Shown one piece after another: positions 48,831-59,549 of a DNA stretch of 64,000 nucleotides. Under the pieces are notes generated by a model. It worked only from the letters and a program-made list of their open reading frames with translations. It made no database searches and had not been told where the DNA came from. Location of the stretch: contig OY730172.1 of assembly GCA_963422465.1 (NCBI GenBank), positions 248,001-312,000 on the forward strand, given 5' to 3'. The DNA comes from Lichina pygmaea (taxonomy: Eukaryota; Ascomycota; Lichinomycetes; Lichinales; Lichinaceae). Within the stretch, counting starts at the first letter, position 1, and each line of letters starts with the position of its first letter. The translations under genes and the position numbers were made by a program.

Positions 48831-48974
48831 AGCTGGATACCCCAGGGAGAATGCACAACATCTTCGACATCTCACTGCTGTGCCTGGCAGCAGCCAATCT
48901 CTTGCCCTCCCAATACATTGACAAAACAGAGCTCTCTGCGATCCTCAGGGAAGACAGGGCAGACAACAAATAGC
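48831..48974 (+). pseudogene. Short coding remnant between A2 and a LINE
   Basis: The frame reads QLDTPGRMHNIFDISLLCLA..., continues through ILREDRADNK and ends in TAG: 47 codons with balanced, protein-like composition, unlike the adjacent repeats. I do not recognise it. It could be the 3' end of the gene remnant at 9751-11146, whose strand and style match and which was split by the repeat stack. That link is inference. Confidence 0.35.
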
Positions 48975-48978
48975 AGGT

Positions 48979-51592
48979 TTTTTATTTTTATTTGATTCTT
49001 ACACTGATAGTAGCTTTTCAGTCATGCAGATCTTCTAGCTAAGAGTGATTTTCTTCAGAAAACCTTTAGAGGAATAAAAACTGAAGACTGGGGGCGACTA
49101 GAGGATGTAGCAAAAGGAAATCTTGTAGTGACTGGTAGAAAGAAGACTTCTAGATATTAGAGTGTGAATAGTGGAGTTTGAAAGCCAGATTAAACTGGTT
49201 CAGTCTTTTCAAAAACATGAACCAGTATAGAAACTTCTGTAGAAGCTCTGGGTTTGAAATAATAGAAGTGAAATCTTGAGAATTAAAAGGAGCTTGCTGT
49301 CTTTGACTTGAATAAAGAGAGCATGAAGAGGTGATATGTTTCACTGTCTCTTCTGCTTGACCACAGACATATAAAGAGGTAGGAAAATCTGGAACTCCAG
49401 CTCTGAATACAAAACTTGCCAGGCTAATTCTCCCAGTTCTGGTTTGTAGTAGTAGACTTGCCTCAGCTTTCTGTAGCTCTTTGTAGAGCTTCAGGTTGTT
49501 GTGGTGAGGCTTTTGATAAAACACCTGCCACCCAGAGTAACTTCTTCTTTTCTTCTCCTCCTATTGGTTTTCCTACTCTTTAACAAAAGGTTTCTGTAGT
49601 TCTTTCTTTGAACTAGCCTGGTTAGTAGTTAATTAGTTTAACCAAGTGACCTTCCAATAGGGGGAGATAGTTAAGGATTCCTTTAAAGGTTTCTTCACAG
49701 AAGAGGCATAGTGGGAGATATTGGAAAAGATATTGTCCAGAAGTGTTTTCAGAGAGGAGGTTTGAATAGAAGAGAGAAACCAGACTGTGTGAAATTTGAA
49801 ATAGAGATCTAGAGGTAAAAGAAAAAGGTCACTCTCTAATAAGAAAGATGGAGTGGCTTTGAAGGCACCTCCAATAAGTCTCAGGTATTTGTTCTGGAAT
49901 GTGCTAAGAGAAGAGATATTAGAAGATTTTCTTAGAGGATTGAACCAGATCCCCACAGCATAACTCAGTAAAGATCTGAGTATTGCAGTGTACACAAGAC
50001 ATGATGTGAGGACTGGGAAACCCCAAGTAGAATATGAAGTTCTAGAAAGAGAGGAAAGTGCTTTCTGAGCTTTTTGAAGAATAATCCTCTGGTGCTTATG
50101 CCAGTGGAGTTTTACATCCAGGTACACTCCTAATACTCACACTTCTTCTTTTGGTCTTAGAATCACATTCCCCAGTCTGAGCTTAAGCTGAAGATTGTCT
50201 GATCTTCTTCTGGAAAAATAAAGTATTTTATATTTCTCAGGAGAGAAGACTATTCCATGTCTTGCAGTCTATAATAGACATTTGAGGTGTATGTTCTTCA
50301 ACTTCAGAAGGTTGTTTTTTAGAGTGTCCAAATACAAGCAGATTTGTATTATCTGCAAATCCCAGAGCAGAAACACCAGTGGAAGAAGAGTATACAGTTT
50401 CATGAAGTTCAGAAATGTAAAATAGAAACAGAATAGGAGATAAAGAGAAACCTTGGGGAACTCCACAGTGAATAGGAATAGGGGAAGACTCAGAGTCATC
50501 AAACACAAGAGTGGTGGAACAACTGGTGCAGAAAGAGAGAATCCAGGAAGATAGCCAGAGAGGAATTCCTTTTCTCTCTAGGATTTGTTGGAGGATCTTA
50601 GGTAGAACTCTGTCATAGGCTTCTGAGATATCCAGAGAAAGTAGAGATGCAACCATGTCTTCCTTCCAGACTTTTTCCACTTGGAAAGTTAGTAGGAAGA
50701 GTGCTGATTCAGTTGATCTTTTTTTCCTGAAGCGTATCTGGATTTCTGGTAAAAGTCTAGCTTCTTCTGCTACCTTGCTTAGCCTGGTTACTGTAATAGC
50801 TTCCATCAGCTTGCCAGTTGTGTTTAGCAAAGCTATAGGGCACCAGGATTTAGCTTAGTCATAGTATTCTTTACTAGGTTTTCTTAGACAGACTGTCTTT
50901 GCATTCTTGAACCTCTCTGGAAAGTATTCCAGTCTCCAGCATGTTGATGTGAGAACAGCCATAGCTTGGCAGAACTTGGAACCCAGAGCTTTTAGAAATC
51001 TATTTGGCAGCTTATCTTTTCCCCCTGCTGTGAAAGGTTTCTTCTTGTTCAGGATTTGTTCCACTTCTTCAGCAGTAACTTCCTGAGAGAGCTGGATCTC
51101 TGGAGTACTCTGGGAACTCTCTGTACTTGGTTCTGGAACAAGTGCTTTGGGGAAGAACTGGGCTGAGAATACTTTTGTCTTCTCCTCAAAGGTTTTAGCT
51201 AGTCCTTCTTGAGTTTCCAAATCTGGGACCAGGGGAAGATCAGGAGTCCTGTTAACTTTTGTTTTTCCCTACTTTGCAAGCTTCCAGAATTTTGAAGAAC
51301 TGGCTAGCTCATAGACTTGTTGTCTGAAGGTGGTCTACTTTCTCTCTCTGACTACTTTTTTCTTATTCTTAGTTGCTTGCTCAAGGTCTTCTTGGGATAC
51401 CTGTTCTCTGAGAACTTGTCTTCTTACTCTTCTTTTCTCTCTAACCTTGTTTTGGATGTCTTGGTTCTACCAGGGAACTGAGTGACCAGATTACTTCTAG
51501 AGCTGTGTACATTTGCTTGCCACTTCTTGGAGAAAGTTGTCCAGGTACTCCAAGTACTTATCTACTTTATCTTTGTCATGAAAATAGGAAGG
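48979..51592 (-). mobile_element. Tad1-like LINE copy 1, 5'-incomplete, broken
   Basis: The 3' end is at 48979 (A-rich tail, seen as a T-run on the plus strand). On the minus strand the order is: end of the endonuclease-to-RT linker (51590-50855), reverse transcriptase (50830-50237), post-RT region (50127-49633) and C-terminal zinc-binding part (49524-49150). RT motifs visible are DISEAYDR, GVPQGFSLSP and FADN. The usual catalytic FADD is FADN here, so this copy would be inactive even without its stops and frameshifts. A TAA at 50855-50857 precedes the RT domain. The 5' half (ORF1 and most of the endonuclease) is missing where an A-family LTR begins at 51593. Confidence 0.88.
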
Positions 51593-51938
51593 TGTCACGG
51601 TTCTGGCCCAGTTGCATATCTGGCACAAGTCACGCACCTTGCCGGGAAGTTCCATCTGCACTGTTGCCTGTTTGCTCTGCCATTGCCTTGTTGCATATCT
51701 GGCACAAGTCACGCACCTTGCTGGGAAGTTCCATCTGCACTGTTGCCTGTTTGCTCCGTTGTATCCCCTACCTATAAGAACTTCTCCTGCTCCCCCAGCT
51801 TCTTCTCTTCTTCTTTTCTCTTTTTCTTCCTTGTCTTTCGTGTTGTACATCAATCCAAGTCTCAAGTCTCAAGCCAAGTCAGGTCAAGGTTACCGAATCA
51901 GTTAGGCTCGAGTTCTGCTCTGCCATTGCCTTGTCACA
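51593..51938 (+). mobile_element. LTR of family A without target duplication
   Basis: A 346-bp LTR starting TGTCACGG and ending TTGTCACA, with an internal partial duplication of the segment around CACCTTGCCGGGAAGTTCCA. The left flank is GAAGG and the right flank CTCTC, so there is no duplication. It joins LINE copy 1 to unrelated repeats. It probably marks recombination between two A-family LTRs at different places. Confidence 0.85.
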
Positions 51939-52316
51939 CTCTCAGAGCCCCAGTCACAGAGGGAGAAGTTAACAGCTGCAAGCTGAAGACTGTCTATAAG
52001 ATCAGTTAGTGGCTGATCTGTTGAAGAGAGCTGACCAGCTGAAGACTGGGGACTCACTGCAAAGCCAACTGCGCAGTGCTCTCAGAGCCCCAGTCACAAA
52101 AAGAGAGATCAACAGCTTGCTGCTGGAGATCACCTGAGAAGCAGTCAGCTGGTAGCTGGACTGCAGAAAAGAGTCACAAGACTACTGGCCAAGAACTCAC
52201 CAAGCTGTCTGTGGAGTGCCTTCAGAGCTCTGGAACTGTGAAAAGAAGTCAATAGGCTATATACTGAAAACTGCCCTATTAGCTGCAACAGGAGGTCAAA
52301 AGCTAAAGACTGAGAC
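51939..52316. repeat. Degenerate tandem repeats, unit about 140 bp
   Basis: The motif CTCTCAGAGCCCCAGTCACA begins units at 51939 and 52079. A weaker third copy (TTCAGAGCTCTGGAACTGTG) starts near 52210. Each unit also carries AGCTGAAGACTG-like words. I see no coding frame. It ends at the tail of LINE copy 2. Confidence 0.65.
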
Positions 52317-52531
52317 TTTTTTTTGATTTTTGATTTGATTCTTACACTGTTTGTAGCTTTACAGCCATGCAGATCTTCCAGCTAATAGTGAACTTCTTCA
52401 GAAAACCTTTAAAGGAATAAAAACTGAAGACAGGGAGGTGACAAGAAAGTGTAGCAAAAGGAAATCTTGTAGTGTCTGGTAGGAAAAGCTTCTAGATGTT
52501 GGAGTGTGAATAGTGAAGTTTGAAAGCCAGA

Positions 52532-55500
52532 TTAAATTGGTTTAGTCTTTTCAAAGACAAACCAGTACAGAAACTTCTGTAGAAGCTCTGGGTTTGAAAT
52601 AATAGTAGTGAAATCTTGGGGGTTAAAGAGAGCATGTTGTTTTTGACTTGAGTAGAGAGAGCATGAAGAGGTAATATGCTTTACTGTCTCTTCAGCTTGA
52701 CCACACATGCATAGGGGAGTAGGAAAGTCAGGGACTCCAGCTCTGAAAAGAAAACTTGCTAGACCAATTCTCCCAGTTCTGGTTTGCAGTAGTAGACTTG
52801 CCTCAGCTTTCTGTAGCTCTTTGTAGAGCTTTAGGTTGTTGTAGTGAGGTTTTTGGCAAAACACCTGCCATCCAGTATAGCCTTTTCTTTTCTTCTCCTC
52901 CCATTGGTTTTCCCACTCTTTAGTAAAGAGTATTTGTAGTTCTTTCTTTGAACTAGCCTGGTTAGTAGTTATTTGACTTAACCAAGTGAACTTCCAATTA
53001 GGAGAGATAGTTGAGGATTTCTTTAAAAGTTTCCTCAGTGAAGAAGCATAGGAAGAAATAGTAGAAAAGGTACTGTCAAGAAAGTCTTTCAGAGAGGAGG
53101 TTTGGATAGAAGATAGAAAACAAGCTGTGCGAAATTTAAAATAGAGATCTAGAGGTAAAAGAAAAAGCTCACTCTCTAATAGAAAAGAAGGAGTGGCTTT
53201 GAAAGCACCCCCAATAAGTCTCAGACATTTGTTTTGGAATATGATAAGAGAGGAAATATTAGAGGATTTTCTGAGTGGGTTGAACCAAATTCCCACTGCA
53301 TAGCTCAGTACAGATCTGAGTATTGCAGTGTACACAAGGCGTGCTGTGAGAACTGGAAAGCCCCAGGTGGAGTAAGAGGTTCTAGAAAGAGAAGATAGTG
53401 CTTTTTGTGCTTTTTGAAGAATAATTCTCTGGTGTTTGTGCCAGTGGAGTTTGGCATCCAGGTACACTCCCAATACTCGCACTTCTTTTTTTGGTTTTAG
53501 AATCACATTCCCAAGTCTAAGCTTGAGCTGCAGATTGTCTGATCTTCTTCTGGAAAAATGAACTATTTCATATTTCTCAGGAGAGAAGACTATTCCATGT
53601 CTTGCAGCCCAAGATAGACATTTAAGATGTGTATTCTTCAACTTCAGAAGGTTGCTTTTAAGAGAGTGTCCAAATGCAAGCAGATTTGTATCATCTGCAA
53701 ATCCCAGAGCAGAAACACCAGTAGTAGGAGAATGTACAGTCTCATGAAGTTCAGAAATATAGAATAGAAAAAGAATAGGAGACAAAGGGGAACCTTGGGG
53801 AACTCCACAGTGAATAGGAATAGAAGAGGACTCAGAGTCATCAAAAACTAGGGTGGTGGTACGTCTGGTACAGAAAGAGAAGATCCAAGAAGTTAGCCAG
53901 AGAGGGATTCCTTTTCTCTCCAGAATCTTTTGAAGAATCTCTGGGAGAACTCTGTCATATGCTCCTGAGATGTCCAGAGAAAGTAGAGATGCAACCATGC
54001 CTTCTTTCCAGACTTTTTCCACTTGGGAAGTTAGAAGGAAAAGTGCTGATTCAGTTGATCTGCCTTTCCTGAACCCCATCTGGATTTCTGGCAAGAGTTT
54101 AGCCTCTTCTGCTACCTTGCTTAGTCTGGCTGCTGTAATAGCTTCCATCAGCTTGCCAGTTGTGTTTAGCAGAGCTATAGGGCACCAGGCTTTAGCTTAG
54201 TTATAGATTCCCTTGCCAGGTTTTGTTAGACAGACTGTTTTTGCATTCTTGAATCTCTCTGGAAAGTATTCCAGTCTCCAGCATGTTGATGTGAGAACAG
54301 CTATAGCTTGGCAGAACTTGGGACCCAGAGCTTTCAGAAATCCATTTGGCAGCTTGTCTTTTCCTCCTGCTGTAAAAGGTTTCTTCTTGTTCAGAATTTG
54401 CTCCACTTCTTCAGTGGTAACCTCCTGAGAAAGCTGGATCTCTGGGGTACTCTGGTGACTCTGTACTTGGTTCTGGAACACGTGCTTCTGGAAAGAATTG
54501 AGCTGAGAAAGATTTTGTCTTCTCCTCAAAGCTTTTGGCTAGTCCTTCTTGAGTCTCCAGATCAGGGGTCTTGTTAGCTTTTGATTTTCCCCACTTTGCA
54601 AGCTTCCAGAATTTTGAGGAACTGGCTAGCTCATGAACTTGTTTTCTGAAGGTGTTCTGTTTGCCTTCTCTGACAGCTTTCTTCTTGAGCTTAGTTGCTT
54701 CTTCTAGCTCTTCTTGGCTTGCCTGTCCTCTGAGCACTTGTCTTCTTATTCTTCTTTCCTGCTTAACTTTAGTTTGGATCTCTTGGTTCCACCAGGGGAC
54801 TGAGTGGCTAGATTGCTTCTGGAGTTCTGTGCATCTGTCTGCTATTTCTTGGAGAAAGTGGTTAAGATATTCCAAGTACTCATCCACTTCATGTTTATCT
54901 TGAAAGTGGAAGGGCAGCTGCAAATTATTACACTCTTGTTTTGCCAGGTTTGTGTCCAGTGTTTTCCAGTTCCTTTCTGGCTTCCAGGTTTTTCTTGATG
55001 AGTCCAGGTCCAGGCTAGTTAGCACAGGTCTGTGGTCAGACCCATGAAAGAACTGCAAAGCAATTTTAGAAAAGATTAGAGAGTTAGAAAGAGAAGAAGA
55101 TATAAAGGAAAGATCAATAGGTGAACAGGGTTTGTGGGAAAGAGATCTAGCTCTTGTGGGTGTAAAAGGTGCAATAGCTAACTCCAGATTTGAGTTTTTC
55201 ATTAGAGTTTGGAACTTGTGTGCAGTGTCAGAATATAGTCTTCTTTTCTTTGACCAGTCAGGGTGGTGAAGATTTGAGTCTGTAAGAAGAATATACTGCC
55301 CTTTTGCTTGTAAAGCATTTTGGAGTAGACAGAGAAGAGCTTCTGATGCTTGTAGGTAGTTCTCTTGACTTGAGGGAGTGAAGTATAGATTATGCACCCA
55401 CAGAGAAGTAGAGGTGTTTTCCAGATGAATTTCAAGAGAAACAAAGACTTTACTCCAGAAAGTAGGGTGGAGAGATGACAGTTTCAGGTTTTTGTTAATA

Positions 55501-55712
55501 AGAAAAAGAGTTCTACCAATCTCTGGAGAATATACAGGAAGAAAAGAAGAAAAAACAGTTGAGGTGCTGGTTTGAAGGTGAGGATTCTTCCAGGGTTCTT
55601 GAAGTGCAATAATATCTACTTCTTGAAGAGTTGGGGTTGCTAGAAGTAGCTCTTGGACTGATTGGCTTTTCTGCACATTGTATTCAAGAAGTGTGAACTT
55701 TGTATTCTTCAT
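52532..55712 (-). pseudogene. LINE copy 2 ORF2: AP-endonuclease and reverse transcriptase
   Basis: The start is ATG at 55712. Endonuclease part: LLEYNVQKS near the N-terminus, ALQEPW, LTDSNLHHPDW and GSDHRPV, as in APE-type endonucleases. The frame breaks near 54453-54462, where LINE copy 1 is 2 nt longer. The downstream frame (from 54529) runs through a Lys-rich linker to a TAA at 54197-54199, and continues from there in the same frame through the RT domain: MGFRKGRST, DISGAYDR, GVPQGSPLSP and the catalytic FADD (about 53690). After RT come a thumb-like region and a C-terminal C-x-CG...H...C motif (about 52715-52660). I see no RNase H domain. Confidence 0.88.
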
Positions 55713-57106
55713 GTAGACATTTCATCTTCAAAGATCTTGAAGGGGTTGACTGACTGCTTTCCTCCTGTGTTTGTTGATCTTGTAGACAGAATTTGCACTT
55801 CTGGCCCTCCTCTGAGTCTCTCTGAGCTTCTAGTTGGCTCTGTGGTTTTCCGTCTTTTTCCCTCTGGAAGAGTCTGTATGAAGGGGAAAGTAACTGGAGA
55901 CTGTGTGACTGGGACAGTGGTAGCAGTGGAGATCTCATACTTCCCTGGGTGGGAAATCCATGCCTCTCTTGCCTTCGTGACTGCTTCTTGGCGTACTGGG
56001 CATGTGCTAGCCCAGGCTGGGTGAGCTCCTTTGCAGTTGCTGCATTTTGGCTTTAGCAGTTGCTCAGGGATTTGGCAGGTTCTTCTTTCATGCTGGCCTC
56101 CACAGGCACCACATACAGCTTGATTCCTGCACAGGCGAGCTTGGTGTCCATACCCAAAGCACTTGAAGCATTGTGCCACCACTGTGTTAGCCAGAAAAGG
56201 GTCTGCCTCATGCAATCTGTGGCCCAGCACTACTCCACTCTCAATTAGAAGATTGGCCTGTTCCGGGGTGGCCAGATCCAGGTGGAGTGAAGTAACTGGT
56301 TTCTTTTGAGCTATAGCCTTCTTTGACCAGTAGGCTCTTAGAATAGTGATTTGCTTGCTCAGGGATGGGTTGCTGTTCTGGATAGTCTGGCGAGTTTTTT
56401 CCAGGTTTTCTGGCTGGATGTCTGTGGTTCTGACTCCATGAATCAACACTGGGAATCTCTTGGGTTGGATAGTTGCTTCCTTGGTAAAAATAGCTGATAT
56501 CCAGGCAGAGTCTTTCTCCAGAAAACTCTTAGTCTCTTGGGTTTCAGTGTTAATAAGAATGTCCCCTGAGGGAAGTTTTCTCACTGCTCTGACTTATTTA
56601 TTATAGGGACTGGGGAGTCTGTCTTGGAGAGCTTGAAAAAGCTGGATGTGAGTCCTGTTGGCCACATCAGGTGTCTGGTTACCAGGGTGGACAAGAACTT
56701 CCTTCAGAATCCTTGGAGCTAGAGGGATTTGAGCTGGGATATGTTTCTGAACAGCCTGGGCATATGATGGCTTAGATTCTTGCTTGTCTAGCCGCTTGTT
56801 AATATTCTCCAGCTCCTGGAAAATCTTGTTGGTCAGACCAGTGGGGAGAGACTGCGTTTTGGTGGACTGGGCTTCATTAGTACAAGAGTTTTTCTTAATA
56901 TTCTCCCAGCTTTTCAGTACAGATTCTGGGGTAGCTTGAGTCTTGAGCCATGAGTCCAGTAGGTTGTAGTCATTCTGGAGAGCTGGATAGGGGGTAGAAG
57001 AACTAGGCTGAGTACCAGCAGAACTGGGAGCTGGCATTGTTGGAGAAGGTGTTGTTTTTCTGGTAGTGTTCTGGGAGGAGTCCGGTTTCTTCTTTTTGAC
57101 AGGCAT
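55709..57106 (-). pseudogene. LINE copy 2 ORF1: gag-like protein with three zinc knuckles
   Basis: About 465 codons from ATG 57106 (MPVKKKKPDSSQ) to a TGA at 55709-55711, interrupted once by TAA at 56594-56596 in the same frame. The N-terminal part is Pro/Ser-rich. The middle has an RNA-recognition-like fold region. Three zinc knuckles lie at about 56180-56000: C-x2-C-x4-H-x4-C, C-x2-C-x3-H-x4-C and C-x2-C-x3-H-x6-C. The stop codon overlaps the ORF2 start as ATGA. Family knowledge: LINE ORF1 proteins bind the element RNA. Confidence 0.85.
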
Positions 57107-57736
57107 AGGGTAGGTAACCTGCACAGTGGGTTGTTCACAAAGGGTCACCTGGTTCCTAGCAGTAATTGCACAATCCTGGGACTACTCCCCAAGACTGTAC
57201 TTTCCTGGGCAGTCTTTTCCAACTAGACTCTAGGGAAATCTGGCTGTATTAACTCAAGCTGGAGACCACACCCCCTGCCTGAGCTTTCCTAGAGTTTTTC
57301 AACTCTACCAGCACTAGAGGCAAGCTCTAAACTATTTCTCTTATCCTGGGAGCCCTGATCTCCTTGATGCTAGATGTTTCTCTTGAGAGAAGTTCAAGCT
57401 GTTATCTCTGTCTGACTGGGAGTACTTGCTCAATCCTGGGACCACACCCCAAGACTGAGTGTTCCTAGGTAATTGGGGCCTGTCCCCAGTCTTTCAGAAT
57501 CCCACTGGCCACTCTCTGCCTTGTTATAGATAGTCTGTTGGTTGTTGAAGTTGAAGATCGAAGATTCAGAGATCACAACTTTTGATAAACAGGCTGGGTT
57601 ACCCAAAGTGATGGGTTTTCACCTTAAGGTTTTGGTGGTTCCCAACAGATACTCGCTTGGTTTCCAGAACTTCTGACAAAGTGCGGTGATTATCAGAAGT
57701 GATGGTCCTTGAACGTAGTGGTACTGGGAAGAGTTT

Positions 57737-58430
57737 TTGAAAGTTGTCAAGATACTCCAAGTACTCATCCACTTCATATTTGTCTTGGAAGTGGAAGGGC
57801 AGGTGTAGCTTCTCACACTCTACTCTTGCAAGGTTTGAGTCCAGTGTTCTCCAGTTTCTTTCTGGTTTCCAGATTTTCCTTGGAGGATCCAGGTCCAGGC
57901 AGGTTAGTACAGGTCTGTGGTCAGACCCATGAAAGAACTGAAGAGCCACTTTAGAGAAAATCAGAGAGTTAGAAAGAGAAGAAGAAATAAAAGACAGATC
58001 AATAGCAGAACATGGTTTTTCAGAAAGAGATCTTGCTCTGGTAGGGGTGAAAGGTGCAATAGCTAAATCCAGATTTAAATCTTTCATTAGGTCTTGAAAC
58101 TTGTTTGCAGTCTCAGAGTACAGTCTTCTTTTCTTTGACCAGTCTGGGTGGTGAAGATTTGAGTCTGTGAGAAGAATATGTTGTCCTTGTTCTTGTAAAG
58201 CATTTTGGAGTAAACAGAGAAGAGCTTGTGATGCCTCTGTGTAGTTTTCTTGACTTGATGGGGTGAAGTAGAGATTATGTACCCAAAGAGAAGTAGGAGA
58301 GTTTTCCAAGTAGATTTCAAGAGAAACAAAGTCTTTATTCCAGAAGGTAGGATGAAGAGAAGAGAGTTTCAGATTTTTATTAATAAGAAAAAGTGGTCTG
58401 CCAATCTCTGAACAGTAGAGAGGAAGAAAG
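57737..58430 (-). mobile_element. Tad1-like LINE copy 3, endonuclease fragment
   Basis: About 690 bp of ORF2 endonuclease sequence, open throughout on the minus strand: FLPLYCSEIGRPLFLINKN at the right end, then LTDSNLHHPDW, GSDHRPV, ending in EVDEYLEYLDNF. It abuts the 5' end of LINE copy 2 at 57736/57737 and the GC-rich island at 58430/58431. It differs from LINE copy 2 at many positions, so it is a separate copy. It may be one element with the fragment at 59550-60618. Confidence 0.88.
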
Positions 58431-59549
58431 GACCACAGTCGTACTATGCCAGAACATAGTGTAGAGTTGGCACCCCCCCACAGGGTCTCTACCACGCTTT
58501 CCCACAGTCCCGAGGTCTCTTGCACTCCGCCGTATGTGCTCACCCCTGGGATCCTGCTTCGGAGCGCTGGGTCACCAGCCCAGAGCCCACGCTCCAACTG
58601 TAGTTTGCTCCCTGAGCTTGTTGTTTGCAGCCTAAGCCTGCACTCCGTACAAACCGGCATGCGCATCTGTCCTCTCGGGCTATATAGACAGTCTCGTAGT
58701 AGGCCCAGGCCCTACCTCCGTCACTGCCATTATATACCACGCCTCACAGTTGTTAACTGTTTCACGTTACTTTCGCAGATCTCTCGTACAAAGGCCGACC
58801 ATGCCTCGCAGGCCTTACGGACCCTGCAGGCCGTGCCAGCACCTGCAGGGCTGCCTTTCCAGCCCACTAACCAAGTAGGGAGAAGTTCTCCTTGGTCCGC
58901 TGTCGCCTGTGGGGCCCCGGTTGCACCTGTTGGCCCACTGGATAACCCAGTCCCCTGGCCTCAGATTGTGGATCATACGAAGAGACTTCGTGGCAAGGCC
59001 TTAGGCAAAACCATCAAGCCAGCACTTTGGCTATCACACAGCCCTTAGGCACTGGAGCAGCGATGTCTCCTCGTACGACCACTCTCCTTCTTTAACAGGT
59101 GGTCCACGTTCGATTAACAACGCCGCAGTGCCAAGGCCACTCCCCCTCTAGCAGATCCTCACGTGTTAGCTGGAGACTCTGCTAGGAGGGTGACGTGACA
59201 AGAACTCCTCTCGACTACTCCAGAGGTGCCCTATCAGATGCCTAGACTTCACATCCACCAGCTGTGGGGCTGGCTTCAGGCTGTAGCGTACACAGTAGTC
59301 GTCTGTCAGGTGGTTTTCATCTCCCAAGCTTGGTCGCAGTCCTCTGTTCTGCTGTAGCTGTTTCACGGGGGCGTCCAGGGTGCCTGCGCGACACCTCCGG
59401 TGGCCTGTCGCTCCACAACACCAGCAGCTTGACTGGTGACTCGATTAGCTCTCGGTGCAGCGACTACGAGCAGCCTGGGAAGCCACCCACCATCGACTGC
59501 CCCGAGGTTCCCAGCCTGCACCACGTGGAGGTTCGAGTCGTTGCAGGCC
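58431..59549. other. GC-rich island of unknown nature inside LINE sequence
   Basis: About 1.12 kb with clearly higher GC content and richer CpG than all surrounding repeats, and no sign of RIP. A frame on the plus strand (58446-59048) and shorter frames on both strands are open, but none looks like a known protein. There is a TATA-like GCTATATAGAC near 58679 and a pyrimidine-rich TTTCGCAG near 58773. An isolated GGTTCGAGTC resembling a Pol III B box lies at 59530-59539. No terminal inverted repeats or LTR ends were found. It is flanked by direct copies of the same 97-bp LINE sequence. Confidence 0.6.

Larger units (their letters stand above)
52317..57736 (-). mobile_element. Tad1-like LINE copy 2, nearly full length (5.4 kb)
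   Basis: Minus-strand element. The 5' end is at 57736 (the same start as the copy at 11147), the 5' UTR runs 57736-57107, ORF1 is 57106-55709, ORF2 55712-52532, then a 3' UTR of about 200 nt and a tail of AATCAAA-like repeats at 52317-52350. The order gag-like ORF1, AP-endonuclease, reverse transcriptase and C-terminal cysteine motif, together with fungal context, points to the Tad1 clade. Defects are few: one stop in ORF1, one 2-nt deletion and one stop in ORF2. No clear target duplication is seen. Confidence 0.9.

Noticed and set aside
58446-59048. 200-codon plus-strand frame in the GC-rich island
   Set aside because: Open frames of this size are expected by chance at this GC content. Composition is not protein-like and I recognise no motif; the region is listed as unknown instead.
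59530-59539. Pol III B-box-like GGTTCGAGTC, possible tRNA or SINE
   Set aside because: No A box at the expected distance, no cloverleaf and no A-rich tail; kept only as a remark on the GC-rich island.
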